Part shown: positions 46,228 to 57,562 of the stretch, piece by piece
Layout of the letters: the number at the start of each line of letters is the position of its first letter
How positions within the stretch are numbered: the first letter of the stretch is position 1
DNA from: Arthrobacter koreensis
Lineage (GTDB): Bacteria; Actinomycetota; Actinomycetes; Actinomycetales; Micrococcaceae
Direction of reading: 5' to 3'
Length of the DNA stretch: 64,000 nt
Assembly: GCF_009193255.1 (NCBI RefSeq)
Contig: NZ_WACG01000003.1
Location: 1-64,000, forward strand
The notes under the pieces: model-generated
What the model saw: the letters and a program-made list of their open reading frames with translations, nothing else
The model's database searches: none
What the model was told of the DNA's origin: nothing
Translations under genes and position numbers: made by a program

Positions 46228-46461
46228 CTATTCAGGGATGCCCTGGCCGTGGTCGTGCTTGTTCGGGAACTGGCGCTGGGGATCAACGTGTTCCGGCACC
46301 GCTTCATGGCGGTGGCCAAGGCTGGTGAATGCCATGGTCGCGAACATCAGCACCATGAAAATCGCAAAGATCACTCCGCCGTACACGAACGGCGACGTTT
46401 CGGCGTGTTCTTCGGCAACTTCGGCCGCCATCAGCGCAGCACTGGAAAGCTGGATCAGCAT
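46228..46461 (-). CDS. Small single-pass membrane protein
   Basis: The 77-aa protein has one membrane helix at about 27-47 (VYGGVIFAIFMVLMFATMAF) and a His-rich charged tail (GHRHEAVPEHVDPQRQFPNK). It starts at ATG 46461 between proA and nadD on the same strand. I recall similar small proteins in this place in other actinobacteria, but no function is known to me. Confidence 0.78.
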   Translation of the reverse strand: MLIQLSSAALMAAEVAEEHAETSPFVYGGVIFAIFMVLMFATMAFTSLGHRHEAVPEHVDPQRQFPNKHDHGQGIPE

Positions 46462-46567
46462 GAATCTCCCTAAATCAACCGCCGGGCATCCCGGCGGAGC
46501 ATCGTTTCTAGATCAATGGTACGCGTACGGGGCGATAACTCCGCAGTCCGCACGCCTGCAGCCCTGC

Positions 46568-47884
46568 CTAGGCGCGCACCTGGCCATCGCCCTGGATGAT
46601 CCACTTGGTGGTGGTCAGTTCCTTCAGTCCCATGGGTCCGCGCGCATGCATCTTCTGCGTGGAGATGCCTACCTCGGCACCGAGTCCCAGTTCGCCGCCG
46701 TCGGTAAACCGGGTGGAGGCGTTGACAATCACGGCTGCTGAATCGATCTCCGCGATGAAACGCTCGGCGTTCGCGAGGTCATTGGTGATGATCGCCTCGG
46801 TATGGCCGGTGGAGAAAGTCCTGATGTGCTCCAGCGCTTCGTCCATCGAGTCCACCATGGCCACGGCGAGGTCCAGGTCCATGTATTCCCGGCCCCAGTC
46901 CTCCTCCGTTGCCTCCAGCACCGCAGTGCCCTGCGGCAGGATTCCACGGATGCGCTCGTCGGCGTGCAGGCGGACTCCCGCAGCGGCCAGTGCCGAGAGC
47001 ACTTCCCGAGCGGCAGCACAGTCAGCGTGTACCAGGAGGGTCTCCACGGTATTGCAGACACTGGGGCGCTGCGTCTTGGCGTTCAGCAGGATGTCCACCG
47101 CCATCTCCTCGGGCGCGGTTTCGTCCAGGTAAATGTGGACGTTGCCTTCCCCGGTTTCGATGACAGGTACCGCCGCATTGGTGACCACGTTCTGGATCAG
47201 ATCCCTGCCACCGCGCGGAATGAGGACATCAACCTTGCCGCGCGCCTTCATCAGGAAGTTCGCTCCCGGCCGCCCGTACTGGTCGATTGTCTGCACGGCG
47301 TCGGAGGGCAGCCCCACGGTGTCCAGTGAATCGCGGATCAGGTTCACGAGCACGGTGTTCGTGGCTGCTGCCGCGCTGCCGCCGCGCAGGATGACGGCGT
47401 TGCCGCTCTTGAGTGCGAGTCCGGCAATGTCCAGGGTTACGTTGGGGCGGGCCTCGTAGATGGCTCCGACGACGCCCAGGGGAACGTGCACCTGGCGCAT
47501 CCGCAACCCGTTGGGAAGCGTCTGGCCGCGTGCCACCGAACCAACCGGGTCCGGCAGGCCGGCAAGGTTCCGCAGGGCGGAGGCGAGGGCATCGATACGC
47601 TCCGGGGTCAGTGTCAGCCGGTCGAGGAGCGCCTCCGACGTGCCGCTGGAACGCCCGCGCTCCACATCCTTGGCATTGGCGGCCAGGACGGCGTCACGAC
47701 GCGCGACCACATCCTGCGCAATCTGTTCCAGGGCCAGGTCCTTCCACGCCCGGTTCACGCGGGCCATCCGGCGGGAAGCGGCGCGGGCCCGGTCTGCGAT
47801 GCTGTGGACTCCGGCTTCGACTTCCTCCGGCGTGGGCACGGATTCAGCGTTGCGGTTCACGGAAGCGGTCTCTTGGACGGTCAT
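46568..47884 (-). CDS. proA: ProA, gamma-glutamyl phosphate reductase
   Basis: The 438-aa enzyme does the second step of proline synthesis, reducing gamma-glutamyl phosphate to glutamate semialdehyde with NADPH. The catalytic cysteine is C277 in QRPSVCNTVETLL. VVGAIYEARPNVTLDIAGLA and the NAVILRGGSAAAATN segment form the cofactor site. The ATG overlaps the proB stop (ATGA), coupling the two enzymes, whose unstable intermediate is passed between them. Confidence 0.97.
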   Translation of the reverse strand: MTVQETASVNRNAESVPTPEEVEAGVHSIADRARAASRRMARVNRAWKDLALEQIAQDVVARRDAVLAANAKDVERGRSSGTSEALLDRLTLTPERIDALASALRNLAGLPDPVGSVARGQTLPNGLRMRQVHVPLGVVGAIYEARPNVTLDIAGLALKSGNAVILRGGSAAAATNTVLVNLIRDSLDTVGLPSDAVQTIDQYGRPGANFLMKARGKVDVLIPRGGRDLIQNVVTNAAVPVIETGEGNVHIYLDETAPEEMAVDILLNAKTQRPSVCNTVETLLVHADCAAAREVLSALAAAGVRLHADERIRGILPQGTAVLEATEEDWGREYMDLDLAVAMVDSMDEALEHIRTFSTGHTEAIITNDLANAERFIAEIDSAAVIVNASTRFTDGGELGLGAEVGISTQKMHARGPMGLKELTTTKWIIQGDGQVRA

Positions 47885-49122
47885 GCTCCCAGTGTAGCGG
47901 CGGCGCCGTCGTCCTGGAGGGTGCGTGACGCAGGCTGAACCGCCGAAGAACCGTGCGGCTGGAGGATCACGAGGTCATTGACGTGTACCACTGAGCGTTC
48001 ATAGCCGCGGCCGAATTCCTTCGCCAGTTCGCGCGTGGAGCGTCCGAGCATCCGGGGCAGTTCATCGGATGCGTAGTTGGTGAGGCCGTGGGCCAGGACC
48101 CGCCCGGATGTATCGGCCAGGGCCACCGGATCCCCGGGTTCGAAATGGCCTTCAACGGCCACGATTCCGGCCGGGAGCAGGGAACGGCGGCGCTCCCCCA
48201 CGGCCCGCGCCGCGCCGTCGTCCAGGACGAGCGTTCCCTGGATGCGGGCCAGATGGGCCAGCCAGAGCAGGCGGATGGGCTGGCGGACGCCCCGCGTGGT
48301 GAACCAGGTACCCACGTCTTCGCCGGCCAGGGCCGCCGCTGCGTTTTCAGTGGAGGTAACCAGGGCGGGAATGCCGGACTGGGCGGCGATGGTCGCGGCC
48401 TCCACTTTGGTGGCCATGCCCCCGGTACCCACGCCCGCTTTGCCGACCTTGCCGATCCGGACATCTTCCAGGTCCTTCATTCCGGTAACCTCCGGAATAC
48501 GGCGGGCTCCGGCCGACGGCGGACCGTCGTAGAGGGAGTCGACGTCGGAAAGCAGGATCAGGGCGTCTGCCTTGACCAAGTGCGCCACCAGCGCGGCCAG
48601 GCGGTCATTGTCGCCAAAGCGGATCTCGTGACTGGCCACAGTGTCATTTTCGTTGACGATGGGCACGACGCCGAAGTTCAGCAGGCGTTCCAGCGCCCGG
48701 TGCGCATTGGCGTGGTGCGTGCGCCGCATGAGGTCTTCGATGGTCAGCAGGACCTGGCTGACCGTGACTCCGTGGCGACCGAACGCTTCCGTGTAGCGGG
48801 CCATCAGCAGGCCCTGCCCAACACTGGCAGCAGCCTGCTGTGTGGACAGCTGTGAGGGCCGCTTGGACAGCCCCAGCGGGGCCAGTCCGGCGGAGATGGC
48901 ACCGGAGGACACGAGGATGACTTCGGTTCCTTGCCGGCGCCGCGCTGCCAGCACGTCCGCCAGCGAGGTCAGGGCCTCATCCGAGATACCGCCCGCAACC
49001 GACGTCAGGGAGGAGGACCCCACCTTGACGACGACGCGGCGGGCACGTGCCAGTCCGGCACGGGACATCAACGGGCGCTTGGGTGCGGCGGTGGACTTGG
49101 CTTCAGCGTTTTCTTTCCTCAT
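47881..49122 (-). CDS. proB: ProB, glutamate 5-kinase with PUA domain
   Basis: The 413-aa protein phosphorylates glutamate, the first and usually proline-inhibited step of proline synthesis. The kinase domain (28-290) shows RRVVVKVGSSSLT, ILVSSGAISAGLAPLGL, the NENDTVASHEIRFGDNDRLA substrate loop and GTGGMATKVEAA. A PUA domain follows (about 305-385, GIVAVEGHFEPGDPVALAD). It starts at ATG 49122. The extra C-terminal tail of about 20 residues runs into the overlap with proA. Confidence 0.96.
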   Translation of the reverse strand: MRKENAEAKSTAAPKRPLMSRAGLARARRVVVKVGSSSLTSVAGGISDEALTSLADVLAARRRQGTEVILVSSGAISAGLAPLGLSKRPSQLSTQQAAASVGQGLLMARYTEAFGRHGVTVSQVLLTIEDLMRRTHHANAHRALERLLNFGVVPIVNENDTVASHEIRFGDNDRLAALVAHLVKADALILLSDVDSLYDGPPSAGARRIPEVTGMKDLEDVRIGKVGKAGVGTGGMATKVEAATIAAQSGIPALVTSTENAAAALAGEDVGTWFTTRGVRQPIRLLWLAHLARIQGTLVLDDGAARAVGERRRSLLPAGIVAVEGHFEPGDPVALADTSGRVLAHGLTNYASDELPRMLGRSTRELAKEFGRGYERSVVHVNDLVILQPHGSSAVQPASRTLQDDGAAATLGA

Positions 49123-49174
49123 GACCGAACCAGCCTATGCCCAAGCGGGCCCGTGCCCCGCGTCTGTGAAGCGA

Positions 49175-51110
<1,936 letters not shown>

Positions 51111-51204
51111 TTTCTAAATCCTGCCTTTGCTATGACTGACTTTGATGCCTAGGTGCGGGCACAATTCCCGCGGTCCGGGACCGAGCGGTCCCCGACGTTA
51201 GGAA

Positions 51205-51528
51205 TCAGGAGTTGATGGAGGTGACCTTGACCTTGGTCAGCGAGGAGCGGTAGCCCTGACGCTTCTTGTAACCGGTCTTGTTCTTGAACTTCTGGATGAC
51301 AATCTTCGGACCCCGGAAGTTTTCGATAACTTCTGCCGTAACCGTAACCTTGGCCAGGTCCTTGGCGGCAGAGGTGACCTTGTCGCCATCAACCAAAAGC
51401 AGGGCAGGCAGCTCAAAGGTGCTACCGGCTCCACCGGGGACGCGGTCCAGGGTTACGAGGTCTCCGACGGAAACCTTTTCTTGGCGGCCGCCAGCGCGGA
51501 CAATCGCGTACACCACTTGGGAACTCAC
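51205..51528 (-). CDS. rplU: Ribosomal protein L21
   Basis: The 107-aa bL21 protein is recognised by [17 protein letters not shown], the [14 protein letters not shown] segment and [20 protein letters not shown]. The GTG at 51528 has GAGAGAAG just before it; a second GTG four codons later (giving [10 protein letters not shown]) is also a credible start and is closer to the usual family N-terminus. It leads the rplU-rpmA unit. Confidence 0.97.
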   Translation of the reverse strand: MSSQVVYAIVRAGGRQEKVSVGDLVTLDRVPGGAGSTFELPALLLVDGDKVTSAAKDLAKVTVTAEVIENFRGPKIVIQKFKNKTGYKKRQGYRSSLTKVKVTSINS

Positions 51529-51814
51529 TTCTCTCGACGTTTAATACTTGGATGCGCACTCCGCCGGACCAACAATGTGTCCGGCCTGCGCCATGCAGTC
51601 ACGCCCTGTACCGAATAACGGCTTAGAAGGCGTTCGCACCGAAGTTCAAGGCTACGCTAAGGGACCCATGTGCCGCAAATGCACGGCAAGTCCAGCGTGC
51701 CATCCTCCGGGTGAACTGGGGACGTCACTGCGCTTAGAAACATTCTATAGCACTCCCGGACCGAGGCCGACCGGCGCTCCCGCGCGTTCGGACGGCAGCG
51801 CGCGGACAACCGTT
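51529..51814 (-). promoter_or_regulatory. rplU-rpmA upstream region with candidate promoter
   Basis: No gene is seen in this stretch. On the minus strand, GTGCTATAGAATG contains a TAGAAT -10 element (51747-51742) of the actinobacterial sigma-70 type, preceded by TG as in extended -10 promoters. It would give a leader of about 200 bases for rplU-rpmA. I see no firm riboswitch fold in it, though a long leader may allow autoregulation. Confidence 0.5.
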
Positions 51815-51859
51815 AAACAGTTCAGCTCCCGGACGGTGCCGCCGGGAGCTGAACTGTTT
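51815..51859 (-). terminator. Intrinsic terminator after rne
   Basis: A perfect 18-bp stem (51815-51832 AAACAGTTCAGCTCCCGG and 51842-51859) has a 9-base loop, nine bases past the rne stop on the minus strand. The stem ends in AAAC/GTTT and is followed on that strand by a short T/A run. Confidence 0.85.
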
Positions 51860-51867
51860 GCTGACTG

Positions 51868-54800
51868 CTAGAGGTCAGAAGCCGGAACGCCGACGCCGAG
51901 GATCACCGGAGCCGAACCTTCCGTGCGCGGGGCTGCCGGAGCAGCCGGAGCTGCCGTGGTGCTGCTTCCCTGGGCACCCGCAGCCTCCTCGGGGCCCGCC
52001 TGAATGATCTGGGCGTCAGCCGAACCCTGCGGACTGCGTGCTGCACGGCGCCGCCGCGGCCGGCGGGCCGGTTCAGCAGAAACCGGTTCGGAGGACCCGG
52101 AGACGTTTTCCCGGGGATTCAGGCTGTCGCTGCCCGCGGGGACGCGCGCGCCTTCACTTTCCCCTTCCGGCTTCCGGACCTGCGGCTCGGAAGATTTCGG
52201 CGACACCTCGTTGAACGCCTCGGTGAGGCTTTCGAGCGTCAGCTGCACGTCCTGGCGTACCGGCCGGCGGCGTTCGCGGCGCGGAACCACCACCGTCTCC
52301 CCCTGAATGCGCAGGACGGCGCCTGCTTCCGCCGGTGCGTCATCCTTGGGCTCGCGGATGAGGGGCTTATCCTCGGCACCGGCGTTGCCGCCTTCGCCTG
52401 CTGAAGCAGCGGACTCGGCAGCGCTGCGGTCAGCGTGCGGGGCATCGGCGTCGTGCGCTGCCGCGGTGGCCGCCGCAATGCTCGCGAGGGCTGCGCGGGC
52501 TGCCTCCGCCTTGGCCGCGCGCTCAGCATCCTCCGCCTGCGGCTCTTCTGCCTTGGGCTGCTCCGCCGGTACCGCCGGAGGCTGCTGGTTCTGCTGCTGG
52601 TTCTGGTTGCCTCCGCGGTTCCGGCGCTTGCGTTCCCCGCGGGAAGCCTTCTCCTGCTTCAGGTGCTGGGAGTGGTTGTCATCGGAGACAGCGTGGCTCG
52701 TGCTGCGGCGGTGTTCCACCGGGATGTCGTGGGTGATCACGCCGCGGCCGGCGCAGTGCTCGCACTCTTCGCCGAAGACTTCCAGCAGGCCCGTGCCCAT
52801 GCGCTTGCGCGTCATCTGCACCAGGCCCAGCGAGGTGACCTCGGCAACCTGGTGCTTGGTGCGGTCCCTGCCAAGGCACTCAACCAGGCGGCGCAGCACA
52901 AGATCCCGGTTGGCTTCGAGCACCATGTCGATGAAGTCGATGACGATGATGCCGCCGATGTCCCGCAGGCGCAGCTGGCGGACCACTTCTTCCGCCGCTT
53001 CCAGGTTGTTCTTGGTGACGGTCTCTTCGAGGTTGCCGCCGCTGCCGGTGAACTTTCCGGTGTTGACGTCCACCACGGTCATGGCTTCGGTGCGGTCGAT
53101 GACCAGCGAACCGCCCGAGGGCAGGAAGACCTTGCGGTCCAGCGCCTTGGCGATCTGCTCGTCGATGCGGCTGGCCGCGAAGATGTCCTCGTCCTTGGTC
53201 CACTTCTCCAGGCGTCCCACGAGGTCCGGAGCCACATAGGTGACGTACGCCTCGATGGTGTCCCAGGCTTCCTCGCCGGAGACGATGAGCTTGGAGAAGT
53301 CTTCGTTGAAGACGTCGCGGACAACCTTGATGGTGAGGTCCGGCTCGCCGTACAGGAGTTCGGGCGGAAGGGTTTTGGTGGACTTCGCCTTCGCTTCGAT
53401 GTTCTCCCACTGGGCGCGGAGGCGGTTGATGTCATTCATCAGCTCTTCCTCAGAGGCACCTTCAGCCGCCGTGCGCACAATGACGCCCGCGTTCTGCGGA
53501 AGGTGGTCCTTGAGGATCTTCTTGAGCCGGTTGCGCTCCACATCCGGAAGTTTGCGCGAGATACCGGTCATGGAACCGCCCGGCACATAGACCAGGTAGC
53601 GGCCGGGCAGAGAGATCTGGCTGGTCAGGCGGGCGCCCTTGTGACCCACGGGGTCCTTGGTGACCTGGACCAGGACGGAGTCACCTGACTTCAGGGCAAG
53701 TTCGATGCGGCGCGGCTGGCCGTCCAGGCCTGCCGCATCCCAGTTGACCTCACCGGCGTAGAGCACGGCGTTGCGGCCGCGGCCAATATCCACGAACGCT
53801 GCTTCCATGCTGGGCAGCACGTTCTGGACCTTGCCAACGTAAACGTTGCCGATCAGCGAATCCTGCTGGGTGTTCGAGACGAAGTGCTCGGCCAGGACGC
53901 CGTCCTCAAGGACGCCGATCTGGATCCTGTCGTCGCGCTGGCGGACAATCATCTGCCGGTCCACTGACTCGCGGCGGGCGAGGAACTCGGCCTCAGTGAT
54001 GACATGGCGGCGCCGGCCGGACTCGCGGGATTCGCGGCGGCGCTGCTTCTTGGCTTCGAGGCGGGTGGAGCCCTTCACAGAGGTGACACGGTCACTCACC
54101 GGGGCGTCTGCGTGCGCACGCGGGGCACGGACACGCGTGACGGTGTTGGGCGGATCGTCGTCGGATCCGCCGGTCAGTTCCAGGTCCGCGTCTCCGCGGC
54201 GGCGGCGTCTGCGACGGCGGGAGGTCACGCCTTCCGCGTTCTCTTCGCCCGAATCACCGGACTCAGTCTCCTCGCCGTCGGCGCCTGCTTCGCCTTCAGT
54301 TCGCGTGCGTCCGCGGCTGCGACGACGGCTGCGGCGGGACCGGTTCGTCTCCCGTCCGTCGTCCTCGGGTGCCTCGTCTTCATCGCTTTCGGCGGCTGCG
54401 GCCGCAGCGGCTGCCTGCACGGCAGTGAGGTCAGGGGCGTGGAAGAGCACGGAGGTGGGTGATTCAGGAATGGCAAAGGGGTCAAGCACGGATGACTGCG
54501 CGGGCTTGGTTTCTTCTTCGTCGACCGTGTCCTGTCCGGACTCCCCGGTTTCGGTCTTGGGTTCGCCGGAATCGGCCGCTTCCGAGGCTGGACCGGCCTT
54601 GGCTGAGGCGCGGCGGCGCGTCCGGGTCTTGGCCGGGGCGGGCTCGGCCGCTTCAGCACCAGCGGCTGCTTCTGCGGAGGCTGTTTCAGCGACGGGTTCC
54701 GGTGCGGAGTCCTTGTTACCGGCACCTTCTGCGCCTGCAGCTGCTTCGGCGGCCTCAGCTGCCTCGGCAGCTTCGGGGGCAGCCTTCTTGGCCGACGCGC

Positions 54801-55260
54801 GGCGGCGCCGGACGGTCTTGGCCGGCGCCTCAGCGGCGGAAGCCTCAGAAACCGGGGCCTCGGCGGGTGATTCGGCGTCGGGCGATACAGTGGCAGCTTC
54901 TTCGGGCGCGCCTTCGGATGCGGTTTCGTCAGAGGCGGTTTCTTCAGCCTTCGGCTCTGCTGCGGCCTTGCGGCGGGGAGCCCGGGTGCGCTTGAGCTTC
55001 GCTGCGGGCTCGGAAGCTGCCGTTTCCGCAGACTCCTGTTCCGCCGGGGTTTCCAGCAGGGCCGGTTCCTGCGCAGCAGCCGGTACTTCCGCTGCTTCTG
55101 CGGCTGCCGGCTTGCGGCGGGCACGCGGTGCCCGCTTCGCGGGTGCCTTCGCCGGCGCGTCCGTCTCCGTGGCCTCGACGGCAGCCGAACCCGGCCCGTC
55201 AGCAGCCTGGACCTCTGCGGCTGGTTCGACTGCTTCTTCTGTTGTGCGGTCAGTATTCAT
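51868..55260 (-). CDS. rne: Ribonuclease E/G family endoribonuclease
   Basis: The 1130-aa protein has three parts. Residues 1-400 are disordered, Ala/Glu/Pro-rich and basic (KRAPRARRKPAA, TRRRASAKAG-type blocks). The catalytic core (about 435-860) has the S1-like segment NVYVGKVQNVLPSMEAAFVD near 467, the DNase I-like subdomain with metal-site aspartates in MTVVDVNTGKFTGSG and VIDFIDM, and a CEHCAGRG zinc-link near 836. A second disordered tail (about 870-1130) follows. The core sits in the middle between two tails, as in mycobacterial and Streptomyces RNase E, unlike E. coli. It starts at ATG 55260 and drives mRNA decay and rRNA processing. Confidence 0.96.
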   Translation of the reverse strand: MNTDRTTEEAVEPAAEVQAADGPGSAAVEATETDAPAKAPAKRAPRARRKPAAAEAAEVPAAAQEPALLETPAEQESAETAASEPAAKLKRTRAPRRKAAAEPKAEETASDETASEGAPEEAATVSPDAESPAEAPVSEASAAEAPAKTVRRRRASAKKAAPEAAEAAEAAEAAAGAEGAGNKDSAPEPVAETASAEAAAGAEAAEPAPAKTRTRRRASAKAGPASEAADSGEPKTETGESGQDTVDEEETKPAQSSVLDPFAIPESPTSVLFHAPDLTAVQAAAAAAAAESDEDEAPEDDGRETNRSRRSRRRSRGRTRTEGEAGADGEETESGDSGEENAEGVTSRRRRRRRRGDADLELTGGSDDDPPNTVTRVRAPRAHADAPVSDRVTSVKGSTRLEAKKQRRRESRESGRRRHVITEAEFLARRESVDRQMIVRQRDDRIQIGVLEDGVLAEHFVSNTQQDSLIGNVYVGKVQNVLPSMEAAFVDIGRGRNAVLYAGEVNWDAAGLDGQPRRIELALKSGDSVLVQVTKDPVGHKGARLTSQISLPGRYLVYVPGGSMTGISRKLPDVERNRLKKILKDHLPQNAGVIVRTAAEGASEEELMNDINRLRAQWENIEAKAKSTKTLPPELLYGEPDLTIKVVRDVFNEDFSKLIVSGEEAWDTIEAYVTYVAPDLVGRLEKWTKDEDIFAASRIDEQIAKALDRKVFLPSGGSLVIDRTEAMTVVDVNTGKFTGSGGNLEETVTKNNLEAAEEVVRQLRLRDIGGIIVIDFIDMVLEANRDLVLRRLVECLGRDRTKHQVAEVTSLGLVQMTRKRMGTGLLEVFGEECEHCAGRGVITHDIPVEHRRSTSHAVSDDNHSQHLKQEKASRGERKRRNRGGNQNQQQNQQPPAVPAEQPKAEEPQAEDAERAAKAEAARAALASIAAATAAAHDADAPHADRSAAESAASAGEGGNAGAEDKPLIREPKDDAPAEAGAVLRIQGETVVVPRRERRRPVRQDVQLTLESLTEAFNEVSPKSSEPQVRKPEGESEGARVPAGSDSLNPRENVSGSSEPVSAEPARRPRRRRAARSPQGSADAQIIQAGPEEAAGAQGSSTTAAPAAPAAPRTEGSAPVILGVGVPASDL

Positions 55261-55682
55261 ATACAGCTATGCTCCGGCCCCCGCGGCACTGGCCACATTC
55301 CAATGCCCGGAGGGCAATGTATCGGCTGTGCGGGGGCATCGGAGCCTGCGCCAGCCGGAAGTCGTCTAAATGTCTTCCAAGGTCGCACCATCTTGAGGGC
55401 GCGGCATCACTTGCAAGACCAGCGGCGCTTTTCCTGCTACCTGCTCGGAACGGCTAGGCGTTTTGGGCTGTGGTAGGGCTGTTCAGCGGATTCCCCTGCC
55501 CCATCCGGATTGATGGGCATTCCTACTTGGGAAGCATCGCCGACAGCACCGGAAGCCTGTCGCTGGACCAATGACGGAATGTGGATCCGACACCAGCCAC
55601 AGCCATTATCTCACACGGAGGTCATTTAGGTATCTGGAACACATAGAATCGGACCACCGATACCCGGCAAAAGGAGCAGCAC
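55261..55682. other. Intergenic region between divergent rne and VKOR genes
   Basis: No gene is supported in these 422 bases. On the minus strand, GAGATAATGG gives a -10-like GATAAT (55610-55605), which would leave an rne leader of about 345 bases, in line with known leader-based autoregulation of rne in E. coli (inference here). On the plus strand, TAGAAT at 55644-55649 is a likely -10 for the VKOR gene 34 bases downstream. No good -35 is visible for either. Confidence 0.5.
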
Positions 55683-56333
55683 GTGCCTTCCAGTTCCACC
55701 AGCACCACCAGCGGAGCCGATCTGGGCGGGAGGACCGGCGAGGCAGGACTGGTCCGCTCCGTTCAGCAAAAACCGTTTGCCTGGCTGGTGCTCATCACCT
55801 CGGTCATCGGCTGGCTGGGCTCCGCAATCCTGGTCATTGAGCGCCTGAAGGTCTACGCCGACTCCAGCTATATTACGAGCTGCGATATCAGCCCGTGGGT
55901 TTCCTGCGGAACCGTCTTCCAGACCTGGCAGGCTTCGCTGTTCGGTTTCCCGAATCCCCTGATCGGCATCGTGGCCTTCGCCGTGATGATCACCGTTGCC
56001 ATGTCCATGCTCGCCGGTGCACGCTTCAGCCGCTGGTACTGGGCTGCAGTACAGGCGGGAGTAACGCTGGGCATGGTGTTCGTGGTCTGGCTCTGGAGCC
56101 AGGCACTGTTCGACATCTATGTGCTGTGCATCTACTGCATCGTCGTGTGGACCGCCATGATCCCACTGTTCGTCTTCACCACGGTGCGTAACCTGGCACA
56201 CGGCGTCATTCCGGCACCGGTGGGCCTCGTGCGTTTCGTTTCGGAATGGGCCTGGGCCATTACGGCCCTCATCTGGGTCGCGACGGCCGCTTCGATCTTC
56301 TTCCGGTTCATGAACGCATTCCTCGGCAGCTAA
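55683..56333 (+). CDS. Vitamin K epoxide reductase (VKOR)-family membrane protein
   Basis: The 216-aa protein has five hydrophobic helices. The active-site pair CIYC is at 149-152 in DIYVLCIYCIVV, and the loop cysteines are C67 and C75 in SCDISPWVSCGTVF, matching bacterial VKOR. It oxidises a DsbA-like partner and passes electrons to quinone, so it supports disulfide formation outside the membrane. Actinobacteria use it in place of DsbB. It starts at GTG 55683 with AAAGGAG at good spacing. No DsbA-like gene is in the window. Confidence 0.93.
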   Translation: MPSSSTSTTSGADLGGRTGEAGLVRSVQQKPFAWLVLITSVIGWLGSAILVIERLKVYADSSYITSCDISPWVSCGTVFQTWQASLFGFPNPLIGIVAFAVMITVAMSMLAGARFSRWYWAAVQAGVTLGMVFVVWLWSQALFDIYVLCIYCIVVWTAMIPLFVFTTVRNLAHGVIPAPVGLVRFVSEWAWAITALIWVATAASIFFRFMNAFLGS

Positions 56334-56355
56334 CCAGTTCCCGCCAGGACGTTCC

Positions 56356-56997
56356 CTACCCCAGAGGCAGGCCCCAGCCGAGCACGACGGGTTCGCGCTG
56401 TCCCTCCCACGTACCCACCAGCGACGGAGGCGGCGCGGCCCGTCCGCCCAGGTCCAGCACCCGGACCAGGGACAGCTCCCAGCCATCGTGGTGCATAAGG
56501 GTGGCAGTCCACCCCGCCGGTTCACGTTCGGGTGCTTCCACGAGTTCCTCGCCGTCGGGCATTCCACTCGTTTCAAGCTTCATGGACTGCGGCAGCTCAC
56601 GGCGCACCCCGCCCTCCTCGGCATACAGCGGAGCCTGGTCCATGCCGTCGACCACCGCCGCAGTGAAAGCCCTGACGTACACCGGGTCCCCGCAGCCGTC
56701 ATAGACCCAGCGGCGGCCCAGGACAGAGTGCTCCATGGTGCCCACCAGGTATCCGTCCCCGCCTTCCAGGGGCCCGGCGCGGTAGGTCAGCGGCACCTGC
56801 AGGGTCAGGTTCCCGCTGCGCACGATGTGCGTCTCCATGCCTACCTGGCCCTCGGGGTCATCGAAGCGGTACGCCGCCAGCGGCTCAGCCAGGTTCCCCG
56901 TGCCGTCCGCAGCGGTGAACCAAGGCACCGTTGAGAGCCAGCCGGAGATCAGTTCAATTTTTGTCGGGTTCAGGTCTGCCTTGTGGATGAGTGCCAT
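56356..56997 (-). CDS. Maltokinase N-terminal cap-like domain protein
   Basis: The 213-aa protein resembles the N-terminal cap domain of actinobacterial maltokinases (ALIHKADLNPTKIELISGWL, then an immunoglobulin-like run through HIVRSGNLTLQVPLTYRAGP and EHSVLGRRWVYDG). It contains no kinase lobe, so it cannot by itself phosphorylate maltose. It starts at ATG 56997 and converges on the VKOR gene, with about 20 bases between the stops. Role unknown; it may bind a sugar or another protein. Confidence 0.68.
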   Translation of the reverse strand: MALIHKADLNPTKIELISGWLSTVPWFTAADGTGNLAEPLAAYRFDDPEGQVGMETHIVRSGNLTLQVPLTYRAGPLEGGDGYLVGTMEHSVLGRRWVYDGCGDPVYVRAFTAAVVDGMDQAPLYAEEGGVRRELPQSMKLETSGMPDGEELVEAPEREPAGWTATLMHHDGWELSLVRVLDLGGRAAPPPSLVGTWEGQREPVVLGWGLPLG

Positions 56998-57030
56998 GCG
57001 CCCCAGCCTAGCCAGCGCACCACGGATGTA

Positions 57031-57067
57031 CAGGAGGCCGGCACCCGTGGCGGGTGCCGGCCTCCTG
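57031..57067 (-). terminator. Intrinsic terminator after ndk
   Basis: A perfect 17-bp stem (57031-57047 CAGGAGGCCGGCACCCG and 57051-57067) has a 3-base loop, just past the ndk stop on the minus strand and before the next minus-strand start. No long T-run follows, but the stem is very stable. Confidence 0.88.
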
Positions 57068-57089
57068 AGGAACTGTGTGGATCCGTGGA

Positions 57090-57509
57090 CTACTTGCCGA
57101 ACCAGATGCCAATCTCGCGTTCAGCGGACTCGGGCGAATCCGAGCCGTGAACGAGGTTCTGCTGCACCTTGGTGCCCCAGTCGCGGCCGAAGTCGCCGCG
57201 GATGGTGCCGGGTGCTGCCGTGGTGGGCTCGGTTGCGCCGGCCAGGGACCGGAAACCTTCAATGACACGCTGGCCTTCGAAGACGGCTGCGACAATCGGA
57301 CCGCTGAGCATGAACTCGACCAGCGGCTCGTAGAACGGCTTGCCGACGTGTTCCGCGTAGTGCTCTTCGAGCAGTTCCCGGGTGGCGTCCATTTTCTTCA
57401 GCTCGGCCAGGGTGTAGCCCTTGGCTTCGATGCGGGCCAGGATGGCGCCGGTCAGGTTCCGCTTGACGCCGTCCGGCTTGATCAGGACGAGAGTGCGCTC
57501 GGTGCTCAC
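57090..57509 (-). CDS. ndk: Nucleoside diphosphate kinase
   Basis: The 139-aa enzyme balances NTP pools by passing phosphate through the active histidine H121 in NLVHGSDSPESAEREI. The substrate loop EHVGKPFYEPLVEFMLSGP and the N-terminal TLVLIKPDGVKRNL are typical. GTG 57509 with AAGGAG eight bases before it is the start; upstream codons in frame are not part of the family. It is the last gene of the ileS-folC-DUF4233-ndk unit. Confidence 0.97.
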   Translation of the reverse strand: MSTERTLVLIKPDGVKRNLTGAILARIEAKGYTLAELKKMDATRELLEEHYAEHVGKPFYEPLVEFMLSGPIVAAVFEGQRVIEGFRSLAGATEPTTAAPGTIRGDFGRDWGTKVQQNLVHGSDSPESAEREIGIWFGK

Positions 57510-57562
57510 GCTTGGTTTCTCCTTGGAGGTTGAGTGGGAATGCGGTTCAGCTGTTCCTAAGC

